In this document: in pieces, positions 55,246-64,000 of the stretch
How the letters are laid out: each line of letters starts with the position of its first letter
How positions within the stretch are numbered: position 1 is the stretch's first letter
NCBI RefSeq assembly: GCF_011045115.1
Contig: NZ_JAAKZG010000011.1
Span: forward strand, 1 to 64,000
Origin: Mesorhizobium zhangyense
Lineage (GTDB): Bacteria > Pseudomonadota > Alphaproteobacteria > Rhizobiales > Rhizobiaceae
Reading direction: 5' to 3'
DNA length: 64,000 nt
Notes under the pieces: model-generated
What the model was told of the DNA's origin: nothing
The model's input: only the letters and a program-made list of their open reading frames with translations
The model's database searches: none
Translations under genes and position numbers: made by a program

Positions 55246-56004
55246 ATGCCCTTCGGTTTCCTGAAAAAATTGCAGGCCCGCCCCGTAGCTCCGGTGCTTG
55301 AGCGGGAGCATGTCGTCGCCGGGCGTACGCTGCCCTTGCGCATCGTCGAGAACGATCGCGCGCGGCGGCTGACTCTGCGCATCGATTCAGGCGGCCGCGG
55401 CCTGCGCATCACCGTGCCACCCGGCCTGGCACGCGGCGAGGTCGACCGCTTCCTGCACCGGCATCAGGGCTGGCTGGAACAGCGTCTGGCCAAAGTGCCA
55501 GATCGCCCGCAGGTGCGGCCGGGCATAAAAATACCCGTTCGCGGCGTGCCGCATATGATCGTGCATGAGCCCGGCAAACGCGGAACGGTAACGGTTTCGC
55601 ATGACGACGCCGGCCCGACGCTGGTCGTGCATGGCGACCGGCTTCATCTGCCGCGCCGCATTGCCGATTTCCTCAAGCGCGAGGCCAAGCGCGATATCGA
55701 ACAACTGGTGGCGAAGCACGCAGCGGCAGCTGGCCGCAAGGCCAAGGCGATCCGCTTTCGCGACACCTCGAGCCGCTGGGGCTCCTGCACGTCAGACGGC
55801 ACGCTCTCCTTTTCATGGCGCATCATGATGGCGCCGGCACCGGTGATAAATTATCTCGTCGCGCACGAAGTGGCGCATCTGCGCGAGATGAACCACGGCC
55901 CGAAATTCTGGAAGCTCTGCGAGGAGCTTTGCCCCGATACCGAGCGCTGCAAGGCCTGGCTGAAGCGCAATGGCGGCGCACTTCAGGCGATCATGTTCGA
56001 GTGA
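55246..56004 (+). CDS. YgjP-like M48-type metallopeptidase (DUF45)
   Basis: A 252-residue cytoplasmic metalloprotein of the YgjP/WLM group. Zinc ligands are H207 and H211 in VAHEVAHLREMNH and H217, and the preceding SSRWGSCTSDGTLSFSWR segment is diagnostic. The family is often next to restriction or DNA-repair genes but its substrate is not known. Stand-alone; the space before the LysR gene is 31 bp, convergent. Confidence 0.92.
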   Translation: MPFGFLKKLQARPVAPVLEREHVVAGRTLPLRIVENDRARRLTLRIDSGGRGLRITVPPGLARGEVDRFLHRHQGWLEQRLAKVPDRPQVRPGIKIPVRGVPHMIVHEPGKRGTVTVSHDDAGPTLVVHGDRLHLPRRIADFLKREAKRDIEQLVAKHAAAAGRKAKAIRFRDTSSRWGSCTSDGTLSFSWRIMMAPAPVINYLVAHEVAHLREMNHGPKFWKLCEELCPDTERCKAWLKRNGGALQAIMFE

Positions 56005-56035
56005 GCGAATACGAATATGAGGGGCGATCGGCCCG

Positions 56036-56944
56036 TCAGGCCGTTACGTCAGCGCTGTTCGCTTCCTTCAGCCACTCTTCCATAAAATCCAAAAACGCCT
56101 GAACACGCGGGGCGTGAAAGCGGCCCTTCGGCATCAGCACCCAGAGCGAGATCGTATCCGAGCGATTTATGTCAGTCAGGATTTCAAGCAGCCGACCCTC
56201 GCGGACAGCCTGTCCCACCACAAAATCGGCCAGGCGAACGATACCTTGGCCCGCAATAGCCATATCAAACAGCATGCCGACATTGTCGCAGGAAAAAGTT
56301 CCTTTTGGCTGGAACCGCACAAGGCCGTTTTCGGCCGCGAGCGGCCAGGTCGTGGGCGACTGGCTCAACAATGCTATACAGTTATGTTTCTCCAGGTCAG
56401 CAGCCGAAAGCGGCGTCCCAGCTCTTTCCAGATAGGATGGAGCGGCGCAAATAAGGCGACGCCCTTCCGCCAACTTGCGAACAACCAGATCGGACCCCGC
56501 TGACGGACTGCCTCGAATGACGATGTCGACCTGCTCGGCAACCGGATCGATGAGGCGGTCGGTCAGAGTGAGGTCCACCGAAACCTCGGGATAGCGATGC
56601 AGGAACGCCGGAACTGCATGCAGCAAGGTTTGTCGGGCAAAACCGGTGCTGGAGTTGATGCGCAAGCGACCTTTCGGCTGGCTACGGGCGGAGGAGACAT
56701 CAGCCTCGGTGCGGCCAATAAGTTCGAGGATTTCGCGCGCCCGCTCAAGATAGAGCGAGCCTTCCGACGTCGGAGCCAACCTTCTCGTCGTGCGGGTCAG
56801 GAGCCTCACGCCGAGCCGGTCTTCGAGGCGCGAGATCAGCTTCGATAGGGCTGATGGCGTGACGCGCAAATCCTCAGCCGCCTTGGCGAAGGAGCCGAGG
56901 TCCACGATGCGCACGAAGGCATTCATATCGTCTGACACGGCCAT
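56036..56944 (-). CDS. LysR-family transcriptional regulator
   Basis: A 302-residue regulator. N-terminal winged helix FVRIVDLGSFAKAAEDLRVTPSALSKLISRLEDRLGVRLLTRTTRRLAPTSEG and a periplasmic-binding-protein-like effector domain (about 90-300). The domain is of the CrgA/PecT-like group that often controls a divergent gene. The opposite strand starts a small ORF; a repeat between them is a candidate site. Confidence 0.93.
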   Translation of the reverse strand: MAVSDDMNAFVRIVDLGSFAKAAEDLRVTPSALSKLISRLEDRLGVRLLTRTTRRLAPTSEGSLYLERAREILELIGRTEADVSSARSQPKGRLRINSSTGFARQTLLHAVPAFLHRYPEVSVDLTLTDRLIDPVAEQVDIVIRGSPSAGSDLVVRKLAEGRRLICAAPSYLERAGTPLSAADLEKHNCIALLSQSPTTWPLAAENGLVRFQPKGTFSCDNVGMLFDMAIAGQGIVRLADFVVGQAVREGRLLEILTDINRSDTISLWVLMPKGRFHAPRVQAFLDFMEEWLKEANSADVTA

Positions 56945-56946
56945 TC

Positions 56947-57007
56947 ATGATTTCCAGTCATGAGTGAAGCCACCATGTAACTGATTATCTAGCGTTCTGG
57001 AAATGAT
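56947..57007. promoter_or_regulatory. Candidate LysR binding region
   Basis: ATGATTTCCAG (56947-56957) and CTGGAAATGAT (56997-57007) form an inverted repeat with one mismatch, and TCATGA occurs twice with 13-base spacing (56945 and 56958). It lies directly upstream of the LysR start, where autoregulatory and target sites occur. Confidence 0.45.
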
Positions 57008-57042
57008 ATCCGAACTGCATGACTTCTCCCCTGGAGACCGCC

Positions 57043-57285
57043 ATGCGTCGCGATACTGAAATACTGCAACCTCCCGGCCCGGAACCGTTGGCAGCGATCG
57101 ACTATGACCACATTCGAGCAATCGCCGTGATAGAGCGTCGCAAGGCCATCTACGCTTTTCCGAGCGTCGTTTACGGCTGGACCAAGTCAGTATTTCAAAG
57201 GCTATTCTCGACTTTTCGATCTTTTCGTGGCAATTCCCCCGGCCATGGCGCTCGACATCAAAATCTGTGGCCTGAAGACCGATGA
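57043..57285 (+). CDS. Doubtful small ORF
   Basis: An 80-residue open frame beginning after CTGGAGACC, divergent from the LysR gene and overlapping the start of trpF by 41 bp. It is basic in its second half and I recognise no family. The good ribosome-binding site and divergent place make it worth noting, but it could be chance; only its first 65 residues precede trpF. Confidence 0.35.
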   Translation: MRRDTEILQPPGPEPLAAIDYDHIRAIAVIERRKAIYAFPSVVYGWTKSVFQRLFSTFRSFRGNSPGHGARHQNLWPEDR

Positions 57286-57904
57286 GGCCCTTGCCGCCGC
57301 CCTTGCCGGCGGCGCGAGCCATGTCGGCTTTATTTTCTTCCAGAAGAGCCCGCGAAACATCGATCCGATCGAAGCCGGACGGCTGCGTGAAACCGCGCGC
57401 GGGCGTGCCAAGGCGGTCGCGGTGACCGTCGATGCGGACGACGAGACGCTCGACCATATCGTCGCTTCGATGTCGCCCGACATGCTGCAGCTTCACGGCC
57501 ACGAGACGGTCGAGCGCGTGGCCGAGGTCAAGGCGCGCTATGGCCTGCCGGTGATGAAGGCTTTTGCCATTCGCGAGGCAGCCGATCTCGACGCAATTGC
57601 TCCTTACGTCAGCGTTGCCGACCGCTTCCTGTTCGATGCCAAGCCGCCGGTGGGATCTGAGCTTCCGGGCGGCAATGGCGTTTCCTTCGACTGGCGGCTG
57701 CTTGCGGGCCTCGAGGGCCAAGTCGACTATATGCTTTCCGGCGGTCTCAACGCCGCCAATATCGGCGAGGCCTTGCGTCTTACCAACCCGCCCGGCATCG
57801 ACATATCGTCTGGTGTGGAAAGCGCTCCCGGCGTCAAGGATGTGGCGCTGATCGACGGGTTCTTCCGCGCCGTGCGGGCGGCGACAGATAATCGCGCCGC
57901 CTGA
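57245..57904 (+). CDS. trpF: Phosphoribosylanthranilate isomerase
   Basis: A 219-residue TIM barrel for the Amadori rearrangement in tryptophan synthesis. The start DIKICGLKTDEALAAAL has the base cysteine in KICG, and the catalytic aspartate is in FLFDAKPP; the phosphate site is GLNAANIGEAL and GIDISSGVE. The ATG at 57245 is chosen over a GTG at 57227. Followed by trpB, trpA, accD and folC, all rightward. Confidence 0.96.
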   Translation: MALDIKICGLKTDEALAAALAGGASHVGFIFFQKSPRNIDPIEAGRLRETARGRAKAVAVTVDADDETLDHIVASMSPDMLQLHGHETVERVAEVKARYGLPVMKAFAIREAADLDAIAPYVSVADRFLFDAKPPVGSELPGGNGVSFDWRLLAGLEGQVDYMLSGGLNAANIGEALRLTNPPGIDISSGVESAPGVKDVALIDGFFRAVRAATDNRAA

Positions 57905-58018
57905 CGATGTGCAGAGACCAGTTTACATTTAGCCCCCGAAAGGCTTAAGGCTCGGCAAGATCGCGCAAGGGCAGGAAAAAGGCTGTCCTGCTGTCGCCCG
58001 GACCAACAGGATAGTGCA

Positions 58019-59239
<1,221 letters not shown>

Positions 59240-59241
59240 CC

Positions 59242-60081
59242 ATGAGCACCCGCATCGAACGCCGCTTCGCAAAGCTCAAGGCCGAAGGCCGTCCCGCACT
59301 CGTCACCTATTTCATGGGTGGAGACCCGGACTACGAAACGTCGCTCTCGATCATGAAGGCGCTGCCCAAGGCCGGCAGCGACGTGATCGAGCTTGGCATG
59401 CCGTTTTCCGACCCGATGGCCGATGGCCCGGCGATCCAGGCCGCCGGCCTGCGCGCGCTGAAGGCCGGCCAGACGCTGAACAAGACGCTGCAGATGGCGC
59501 GCGAGTTTCGCGCCACCGACAATGAAACGCCGATCGTGCTGATGGGCTATTACAATCCCATCTACATCCACGGCGTCGACCGTTTCCTCCCTGAGGCCAT
59601 CGATGCCGGCATTGACGGGCTGATCGTGGTCGACCTGCCGCCGGAAATGGATGAAGAGCTTTGCGTGCCGGCGCTCAAGGCCGGCATCAACTTCATTCGG
59701 CTGGCGACGCCCACCACCGACGACAAGCGCCTGCCCAAGGTTTTGGAAAATACTTCGGGCTTCGTCTACTATGTGTCGATGACCGGCATCACCGGTTCGG
59801 CGCTGGCCGACACGAGCAAAGTCGCCGAGGCAGTCACCCGCATCAAGGGCCATACCAGCCTGCCGGTGTGCGTCGGCTTCGGCGTGAAGACCGCCGAGCA
59901 GGCACGGGTCATCGGCGCGTCGGCCGATGGCGTCGTGGTCGGCACCGCGATCGTCAATGCAGTCGCCAACGTCATCGGCCCCAAGGGCGAGATGACGGCC
60001 AATCCGGCCGAGGCGGTTGCCACGCTGGTAAATGGCCTAGCGCAAGGCGTTCGTTCCGCCCGCCTTGCTGCTGCCCAATAA
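59242..60081 (+). CDS. trpA: Tryptophan synthase alpha chain
   Basis: A 279-residue TIM barrel that cleaves indole-3-glycerol phosphate. Catalytic E50 is in [16 protein letters not shown] and D61 in the same segment; the phosphate loop is [11 protein letters not shown]. Starts 2 bp after trpB, as expected for a tight alpha2-beta2 pair. Confidence 0.98.
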   Translation: MSTRIERRFAKLKAEGRPALVTYFMGGDPDYETSLSIMKALPKAGSDVIELGMPFSDPMADGPAIQAAGLRALKAGQTLNKTLQMAREFRATDNETPIVLMGYYNPIYIHGVDRFLPEAIDAGIDGLIVVDLPPEMDEELCVPALKAGINFIRLATPTTDDKRLPKVLENTSGFVYYVSMTGITGSALADTSKVAEAVTRIKGHTSLPVCVGFGVKTAEQARVIGASADGVVVGTAIVNAVANVIGPKGEMTANPAEAVATLVNGLAQGVRSARLAAAQ

Positions 60082-60117
60082 AGTACCCATGTCTTTGACA
60101 TCACAGGAATGGATGCC

Positions 60118-61044
<927 letters not shown>

Positions 61045-61107
61045 TACGGTCGCCGGCGGGGGTTCACAAAATTCCCGCCCACGACTTCTGCTCCCGGAGG
61101 AGCCTTC

Positions 61108-62439
61108 ATGTCCATTCTGCTCGCCGATCGCGAAATCGAGCGCCTGATGACGCTGCACCCGAAAGGTTTCGACCTTTCGCTGGACCGGGTCTCGCGCCTG
61201 CTCGGCCGTCTCGGCAATCCGCAGGACAGACTGCCGCCGGTGATCCATATCGCCGGCACCAACGGCAAGGGCTCGGCTGCCGCCTTTTCACGCGCGCTGC
61301 TCGAGGCGGCGGGCTATCGCGTCCACGTCCACACCTCGCCGCATCTGGTTCACTGGCATGAGCGCTACCGGTTGGCGGCAGACGGCGGCGGCAAATTCGT
61401 CTCCGACGACGTGCTGGCCGACACGATCACACGTGTTGCCGAGGCCAATCGCGGCGAGACCATTACCGTCTTCGAGATCCTGACGGCGGTCACCTTCCTT
61501 CTGTTCGCCGAACACCCGGCCGATGCCGCGATCATCGAAGTCGGGCTCGGCGGGCGCTTCGACGCAACCAACGTCATCCGCAAGCCGGCGGTCTCCCTCA
61601 TAATGCCGGTGTCGCTCGATCACGAAGCCTATCTCGGCGACCGCGTCGAGCTCATCGCGGCCGAAAAGGCCGGCATCATCAAGCCGGGCTGCCCGGTCGT
61701 CGTCGGTGCGCAGGAGAACGGTACCGCGCAGGACGTGATCGTGGAGACGGCGGACCGTCTCGGCAGCCCGGTGCAGGTCTACGGCCAGGAGTTCCTTGCC
61801 GCCGAAGAGCATGGCCGCCTGATCTACCAGGACCAGACCGGCCTCATGGATCTTTCGCCGCCGCGCCTGCCGGGGCGGCATCAATACGCCAATGCGGCTG
61901 CAGCAATTGCAGCAGTCAAGACGGCCGGTTTCGAGATCAGCGAAGCAGCGGCGAACAAGGCGATGACTACCGTGTCCTGGCCCGGCCGCATGCAACGCCT
62001 GACGCAGGGCGCTCTTGTCGACCTGGCGCCACCCGGTGCCGATATCTGGCTCGACGGCGGCCACAATCCCGGCGCGGGCGTCGTCATCGCCGAAGCGCTG
62101 GCCGAGCAGGAAGAAAAGCTCGCGCGGCCGCTGTTCCTCATCTGCGGCATGATCAACACCAAGGACCAGACCGGCTATTTCCGCGCCTTCCACGGCATCG
62201 CCCGCCATGTCTACACGGTGCCGGTGAGTTTGAGCGAAGCCGGCGTACCGAATGGCGAACTCGCCGCGCGCGCCAACGAGGCCGGACTTTCAGCCGAGCC
62301 GGTCAGCTCCGTTGCCAACGCGCTGATGCTGCTGCGCGACACCTGGGGCGAAAAGGAAGCGCCACCGCGCATCCTGATCGGCGGCTCGCTTTATCTGGCG
62401 GGGGCGGTTCTTGCCGAAAACGGCACGCCGCCGGTGTAA
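61108..62439 (+). CDS. folC: Dihydrofolate/folylpolyglutamate synthase
   Basis: A 443-residue Mur-ligase-fold enzyme adding glutamate to folates. P-loop GTNGKGS at 50-56, VHVHTSPHLVHWHERYRL (substrate loop), EVGLGGRFDATNVI and LDGGHNPGAGVVIAEAL. GGAGGAG precedes the ATG. Last gene of the trpFBA-accD-folC run; a hairpin about 170 bp downstream may end it. Confidence 0.97.
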   Translation: MSILLADREIERLMTLHPKGFDLSLDRVSRLLGRLGNPQDRLPPVIHIAGTNGKGSAAAFSRALLEAAGYRVHVHTSPHLVHWHERYRLAADGGGKFVSDDVLADTITRVAEANRGETITVFEILTAVTFLLFAEHPADAAIIEVGLGGRFDATNVIRKPAVSLIMPVSLDHEAYLGDRVELIAAEKAGIIKPGCPVVVGAQENGTAQDVIVETADRLGSPVQVYGQEFLAAEEHGRLIYQDQTGLMDLSPPRLPGRHQYANAAAAIAAVKTAGFEISEAAANKAMTTVSWPGRMQRLTQGALVDLAPPGADIWLDGGHNPGAGVVIAEALAEQEEKLARPLFLICGMINTKDQTGYFRAFHGIARHVYTVPVSLSEAGVPNGELAARANEAGLSAEPVSSVANALMLLRDTWGEKEAPPRILIGGSLYLAGAVLAENGTPPV

Positions 62440-62453
62440 GCGCCTGCGTTTCC

Positions 62454-62667
62454 CTCCCACTTGAGGGGAGGGTGGCGGCAAAGCCGCCGGGTGGGGTCGC
62501 TGCGGCAGTGCTCGACATTCTTTGCGCCGAGCGCGGCATGAACCGACCCCCTCTGGCGCTTCGCGCCCCGGCCCTACGCTAGGCTCCGGGCGTTCGTCAC
62601 TCGAAAAGCCAAATCGTTGGCTTTTCGTTCGCTTCGCGAATCGCTCCTCATCCCCTCAAGGGGGGAG
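62454..62667. repeat. Long inverted-repeat element
   Basis: CTCCCACTTGAGGGGA (62454-62469) faces TCCCCTCAAGGGGGGAG (62651-62667) in inverse orientation, near-perfect over 16 bp. Inside are GGTGGGGTCG facing CGACCCCC, a GGCGGC/GCCGCC hairpin (62474-62488) and the hairpin at 62602-62627. Confidence 0.6.
62602..62627. terminator. Perfect 11-bp hairpin, possible folC terminator
   Basis: CGAAAAGCCAA (62602-62612) pairs perfectly with TTGGCTTTTCG (62617-62627) across a 4-base loop, about 165 bp after folC. It may end the folC transcript, though it is also part of the repeat element. Confidence 0.45.
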
Positions 62668-62690
62668 AGAACGCTGGCGCGCTTCAGCAC

Positions 62691-62737
62691 CGTCCTCCCT
62701 CATCCTGAGGTGCGAGCGTAGCGAGCCTCGAAGGACG
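62691..62737. repeat. 47-bp palindromic repeat
   Basis: CGTCCT (62691) to AGGACG (62737) with inner CCTCATCCTGAGG and CGAGCGTAGCGAGCCTCG parts. This is the very widespread rhizobial intergenic palindrome, recognised from memory. Confidence 0.6.
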
Positions 62738-62902
62738 CACCTATTCATCGCCACGCCTGCTTTCGCATCTGGCCATTGTCAAAGAACTCCCTCTACGAGG
62801 GGTGGGAAGCGGGGCGCATGGCCGTGCCTTCCTAATGTAAATACGTGGCGCGACTTCCGCACCCCGCCGGCGATTTCTGTTCCCGTCCGTTCCGCTGCGC
62901 CC

Positions 62903-62930
62903 TGCCTTCATTCATTTGCGAATGAAGGCA
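62903..62930. repeat. Perfect 11-bp hairpin
   Basis: TGCCTTCATTC (62903-62913) pairs with GAATGAAGGCA (62920-62930) around a 6-base loop, in gene-free DNA. Confidence 0.45.
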
Positions 62931-63250
62931 AAGCCTATGTGCTCGTCCAGCACGCGCGGGCCATAATACCCGCAGGAGAACCCTTGGACGGAACCTCCCC
63001 GGATGATGAGCCACGTTAGCCCATCACCGGAAGCGCCGGTTCCTCCCCACAGATCACCGTCGCGACCGGTGTTCCCGTGGGAGGAACTGAGACCAAGGTA
63101 AGTGAGTTGGAAAGGAGGGGGATAAATCGGGCGTGAGAAAGTTCGTGGCGTAAGCCAAAACAACGGCTTGGGTGGAAATCGGCTGAAAATCTTTCCACAC
63201 CTTCGCAAGCCTTCGGTAGCTCTGCACCGCTGCGGCCTTCACGGATGTTC

Positions 63251-63311
63251 CGGCATGGATCCCCGGGTTCCTACACCTCACTTCGTTCGGCTCCGGCCCC
63301 GAGGATGACGA
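63251..63311. repeat. Repeat copy A (inverted pair)
   Basis: Starts CGGCATGGATCCCCGGG and ends GAGGATGACGA. The segment at 63410-63470 is the same family in inverse orientation. Confidence 0.5.
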
Positions 63312-63409
63312 ACTTGCAGGTTAGGCCTTCGCTAATCGTCAACGCTGGCTCCACAGTCACATCTGTAGCTTTGAAACAACATTTGCGATTAGCGGTGGCG
63401 CTCCTCCCC

Positions 63410-63470
63410 TCGTCATTCTCGACCTCGTGAGCGAGGAACGAGCGGAGAGTGTCGGGAATCCATGCCTCGG
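63410..63470. repeat. Repeat copy B (inverted pair)
   Basis: Its reverse complement begins GGCATGGATTCCCG and ends GAGAATGACGAGG, matching copy A at both ends, with a diverged middle. About 100 bp of AT-richer DNA lie between the copies. Confidence 0.5.
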
Positions 63471-63592
63471 CATCGACGGCACGAGAGACCGTGCAGGATG
63501 CGGTTCGCGTGAAGCACACGATGCCGGAAAGTTGGGCCGAAGGTCCGATCCAGTTTCAGGAGCCAACAGACGGGAGATCACCAGTCTGACGC

Positions 63593-63874
63593 CTACTTCA
63601 GCTCGATCTCAATGAAGGCGTATTCGCCGTCATTGGCGTTGATGACGTCGTGTTCGACGCCTTCGGAGCGGAAATAGGGGACGCCCTGCTTCATCTCGGC
63701 GAAAGACTCACCGTCCTTGGTGAGCAGTTTCACCTTGCCGTCCATCAGAGGCACGACGACGTAGTCGTGGCCATGGCGGTGCCAGCCCGTATTGGCGCCC
63801 GGCGCAAAACGCCATTCGGTGACGATGACGCGTTCATTGTCGACGAAGACGGTTGGTTTGGCCGATCCCGACAT
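63593..63874 (-). CDS. Cupin-domain protein
   Basis: A 93-residue single-domain cupin. Motif 1 GWHRHGHDYVVVPLMDG gives the metal-binding histidines and motif 2 has GVEHDVINAND. GAGGAG lies before the ATG at 63874; the longer frame to 63925 is not needed. Small cupins of this kind bind a metal and a small ligand; role unknown. Stands between the repeat cluster and a terminator. Confidence 0.87.
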   Translation of the reverse strand: MSGSAKPTVFVDNERVIVTEWRFAPGANTGWHRHGHDYVVVPLMDGKVKLLTKDGESFAEMKQGVPYFRSEGVEHDVINANDGEYAFIEIELK

Positions 63875-63962
63875 TTTTTCTGCTCCTCTGTTCACCTGAA
63901 GCGATGAAGGAATGAAAAAAGCCACGCGAGAAGAGCCAGCTGGAAAATTCCGCCAGCCAACA

Positions 63963-63990
63963 AAAAGCCCGGCACGATGGCCGGGCTTTT
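63963..63990. terminator. Bidirectional-looking terminator at right edge
   Basis: AAAAGCCCGGC (63963-63973) pairs with GCCGGGCTTTT (63980-63990), T-rich on both strands. It lies upstream of the cupin gene, so it probably ends a leftward gene beyond the window. Almost identical to the dnaK terminator. Confidence 0.75.
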
Positions 63991-64000
63991 GAATTTTCGT

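Larger units (their letters stand above)
62440..63592. repeat. Gene-free repeat cluster after folC
   Basis: More than 1.1 kb with no convincing gene; short frames in it are all atypical. It is a patchwork of palindromic segments listed separately (62454-62667, 62691-62737, 63251-63311, 63410-63470) and hairpins at 62602 and 62903. The segments resemble the dispersed intergenic repeats of Mesorhizobium and Bradyrhizobium. Confidence 0.65.

Noticed and set aside
57905-58018. Attenuator between trpF and trpB
   Set aside because: A weak stem around GGCAGGAAAAAGGCTGTCC can be drawn, but there is no leader peptide with tryptophan codons or clear alternative hairpins.
62440-63592. Small genes in the repeat cluster
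   Set aside because: All frames there overlap palindromic repeats, lack ribosome-binding sites and have no family resemblance.

Overview
The window looks like a chromosomal segment of a GC-rich alphaproteobacterium of the Rhizobiales, most like Mesorhizobium, Aminobacter and their Phyllobacteriaceae relatives. The case rests on the trpF-trpB-trpA-accD-folC run, a rhizobial-type AccD without zinc-ribbon cysteines, PmtA-type phospholipid methyltransferase, an intracellular PhaZ, a bacterial transglutaminase-like cysteine peptidase, DUF2852, and three regulatory signals typical of the group: an Irr/ICE-like box, a CtrA box and an alphaproteobacterial sigma32 promoter. I saw no rRNA, tRNA, CRISPR array, prophage or insertion sequence.

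Layout. 1-5.7 kb: the end of a HlyD-like protein, a DAO-type oxidoreductase, an ArsR/SRPBCC divergent pair, a membrane EAL phosphodiesterase and a CmlA/FloR-like exporter. 5.7-12.2 kb: a seven-gene minus-strand iron locus (Cys-rich protein, imelysin, Bfd, Bfr, di-haem protein, second imelysin, DUF1513) with an Irr-like palindrome upstream. 12.6-19.4 kb: ferredoxin-reductase-like and MBL proteins, TetR/DinB pair, aldehyde dehydrogenase, TetA-like MFS, RlpA-like protein. 19.4-25.8 kb: an ATP-grasp protein and a galactoside catabolic operon (SDR, dgoK, dgoA, SMP-30 lactonase, GH42) that follows the De Ley-Doudoroff route but lacks the dehydratase. 25.9-31 kb: a GGDEF-EAL protein with altered signatures and a Gtr-like membrane glycosylation module. 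31-41 kb: gshB, comM-like ATPase, BTLCP with CtrA box, phaZ, DUF1330, pyrF, an FMN reductase, pmtA, dnaJ. 40-46 kb: a frameshifted acyltransferase lies between dnaJ and dnaK, followed by htpX and a Gfo/Idh/MocA protein. 45.6-46.56 kb: an AT-rich two-gene cassette, a Panacea-domain antitoxin with a small RelE-like partner, wedged against pheT. 46.5-52.3 kb: pheT, pheS, rplT, rpmI, a methyltransferase and infC with an AUU start. 52.5-56 kb: hydrolase, BenE-like transporter, DUF2852, YgjP-like peptidase. 56-62.4 kb: LysR, a doubtful small ORF, trpFBA, accD, folC. 62.4-63.6 kb: a gene-free stretch packed with palindromic repeats, then a cupin gene.

Most promising for follow-up are the Panacea toxin-antitoxin cassette with an unrecognised toxin, the complete iron operon headed by an unknown cysteine-rich protein under a likely Irr box, and the GT-C/GtrA/GT2 module. 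All functional statements are from reading the sequence and family knowledge; no search was run.
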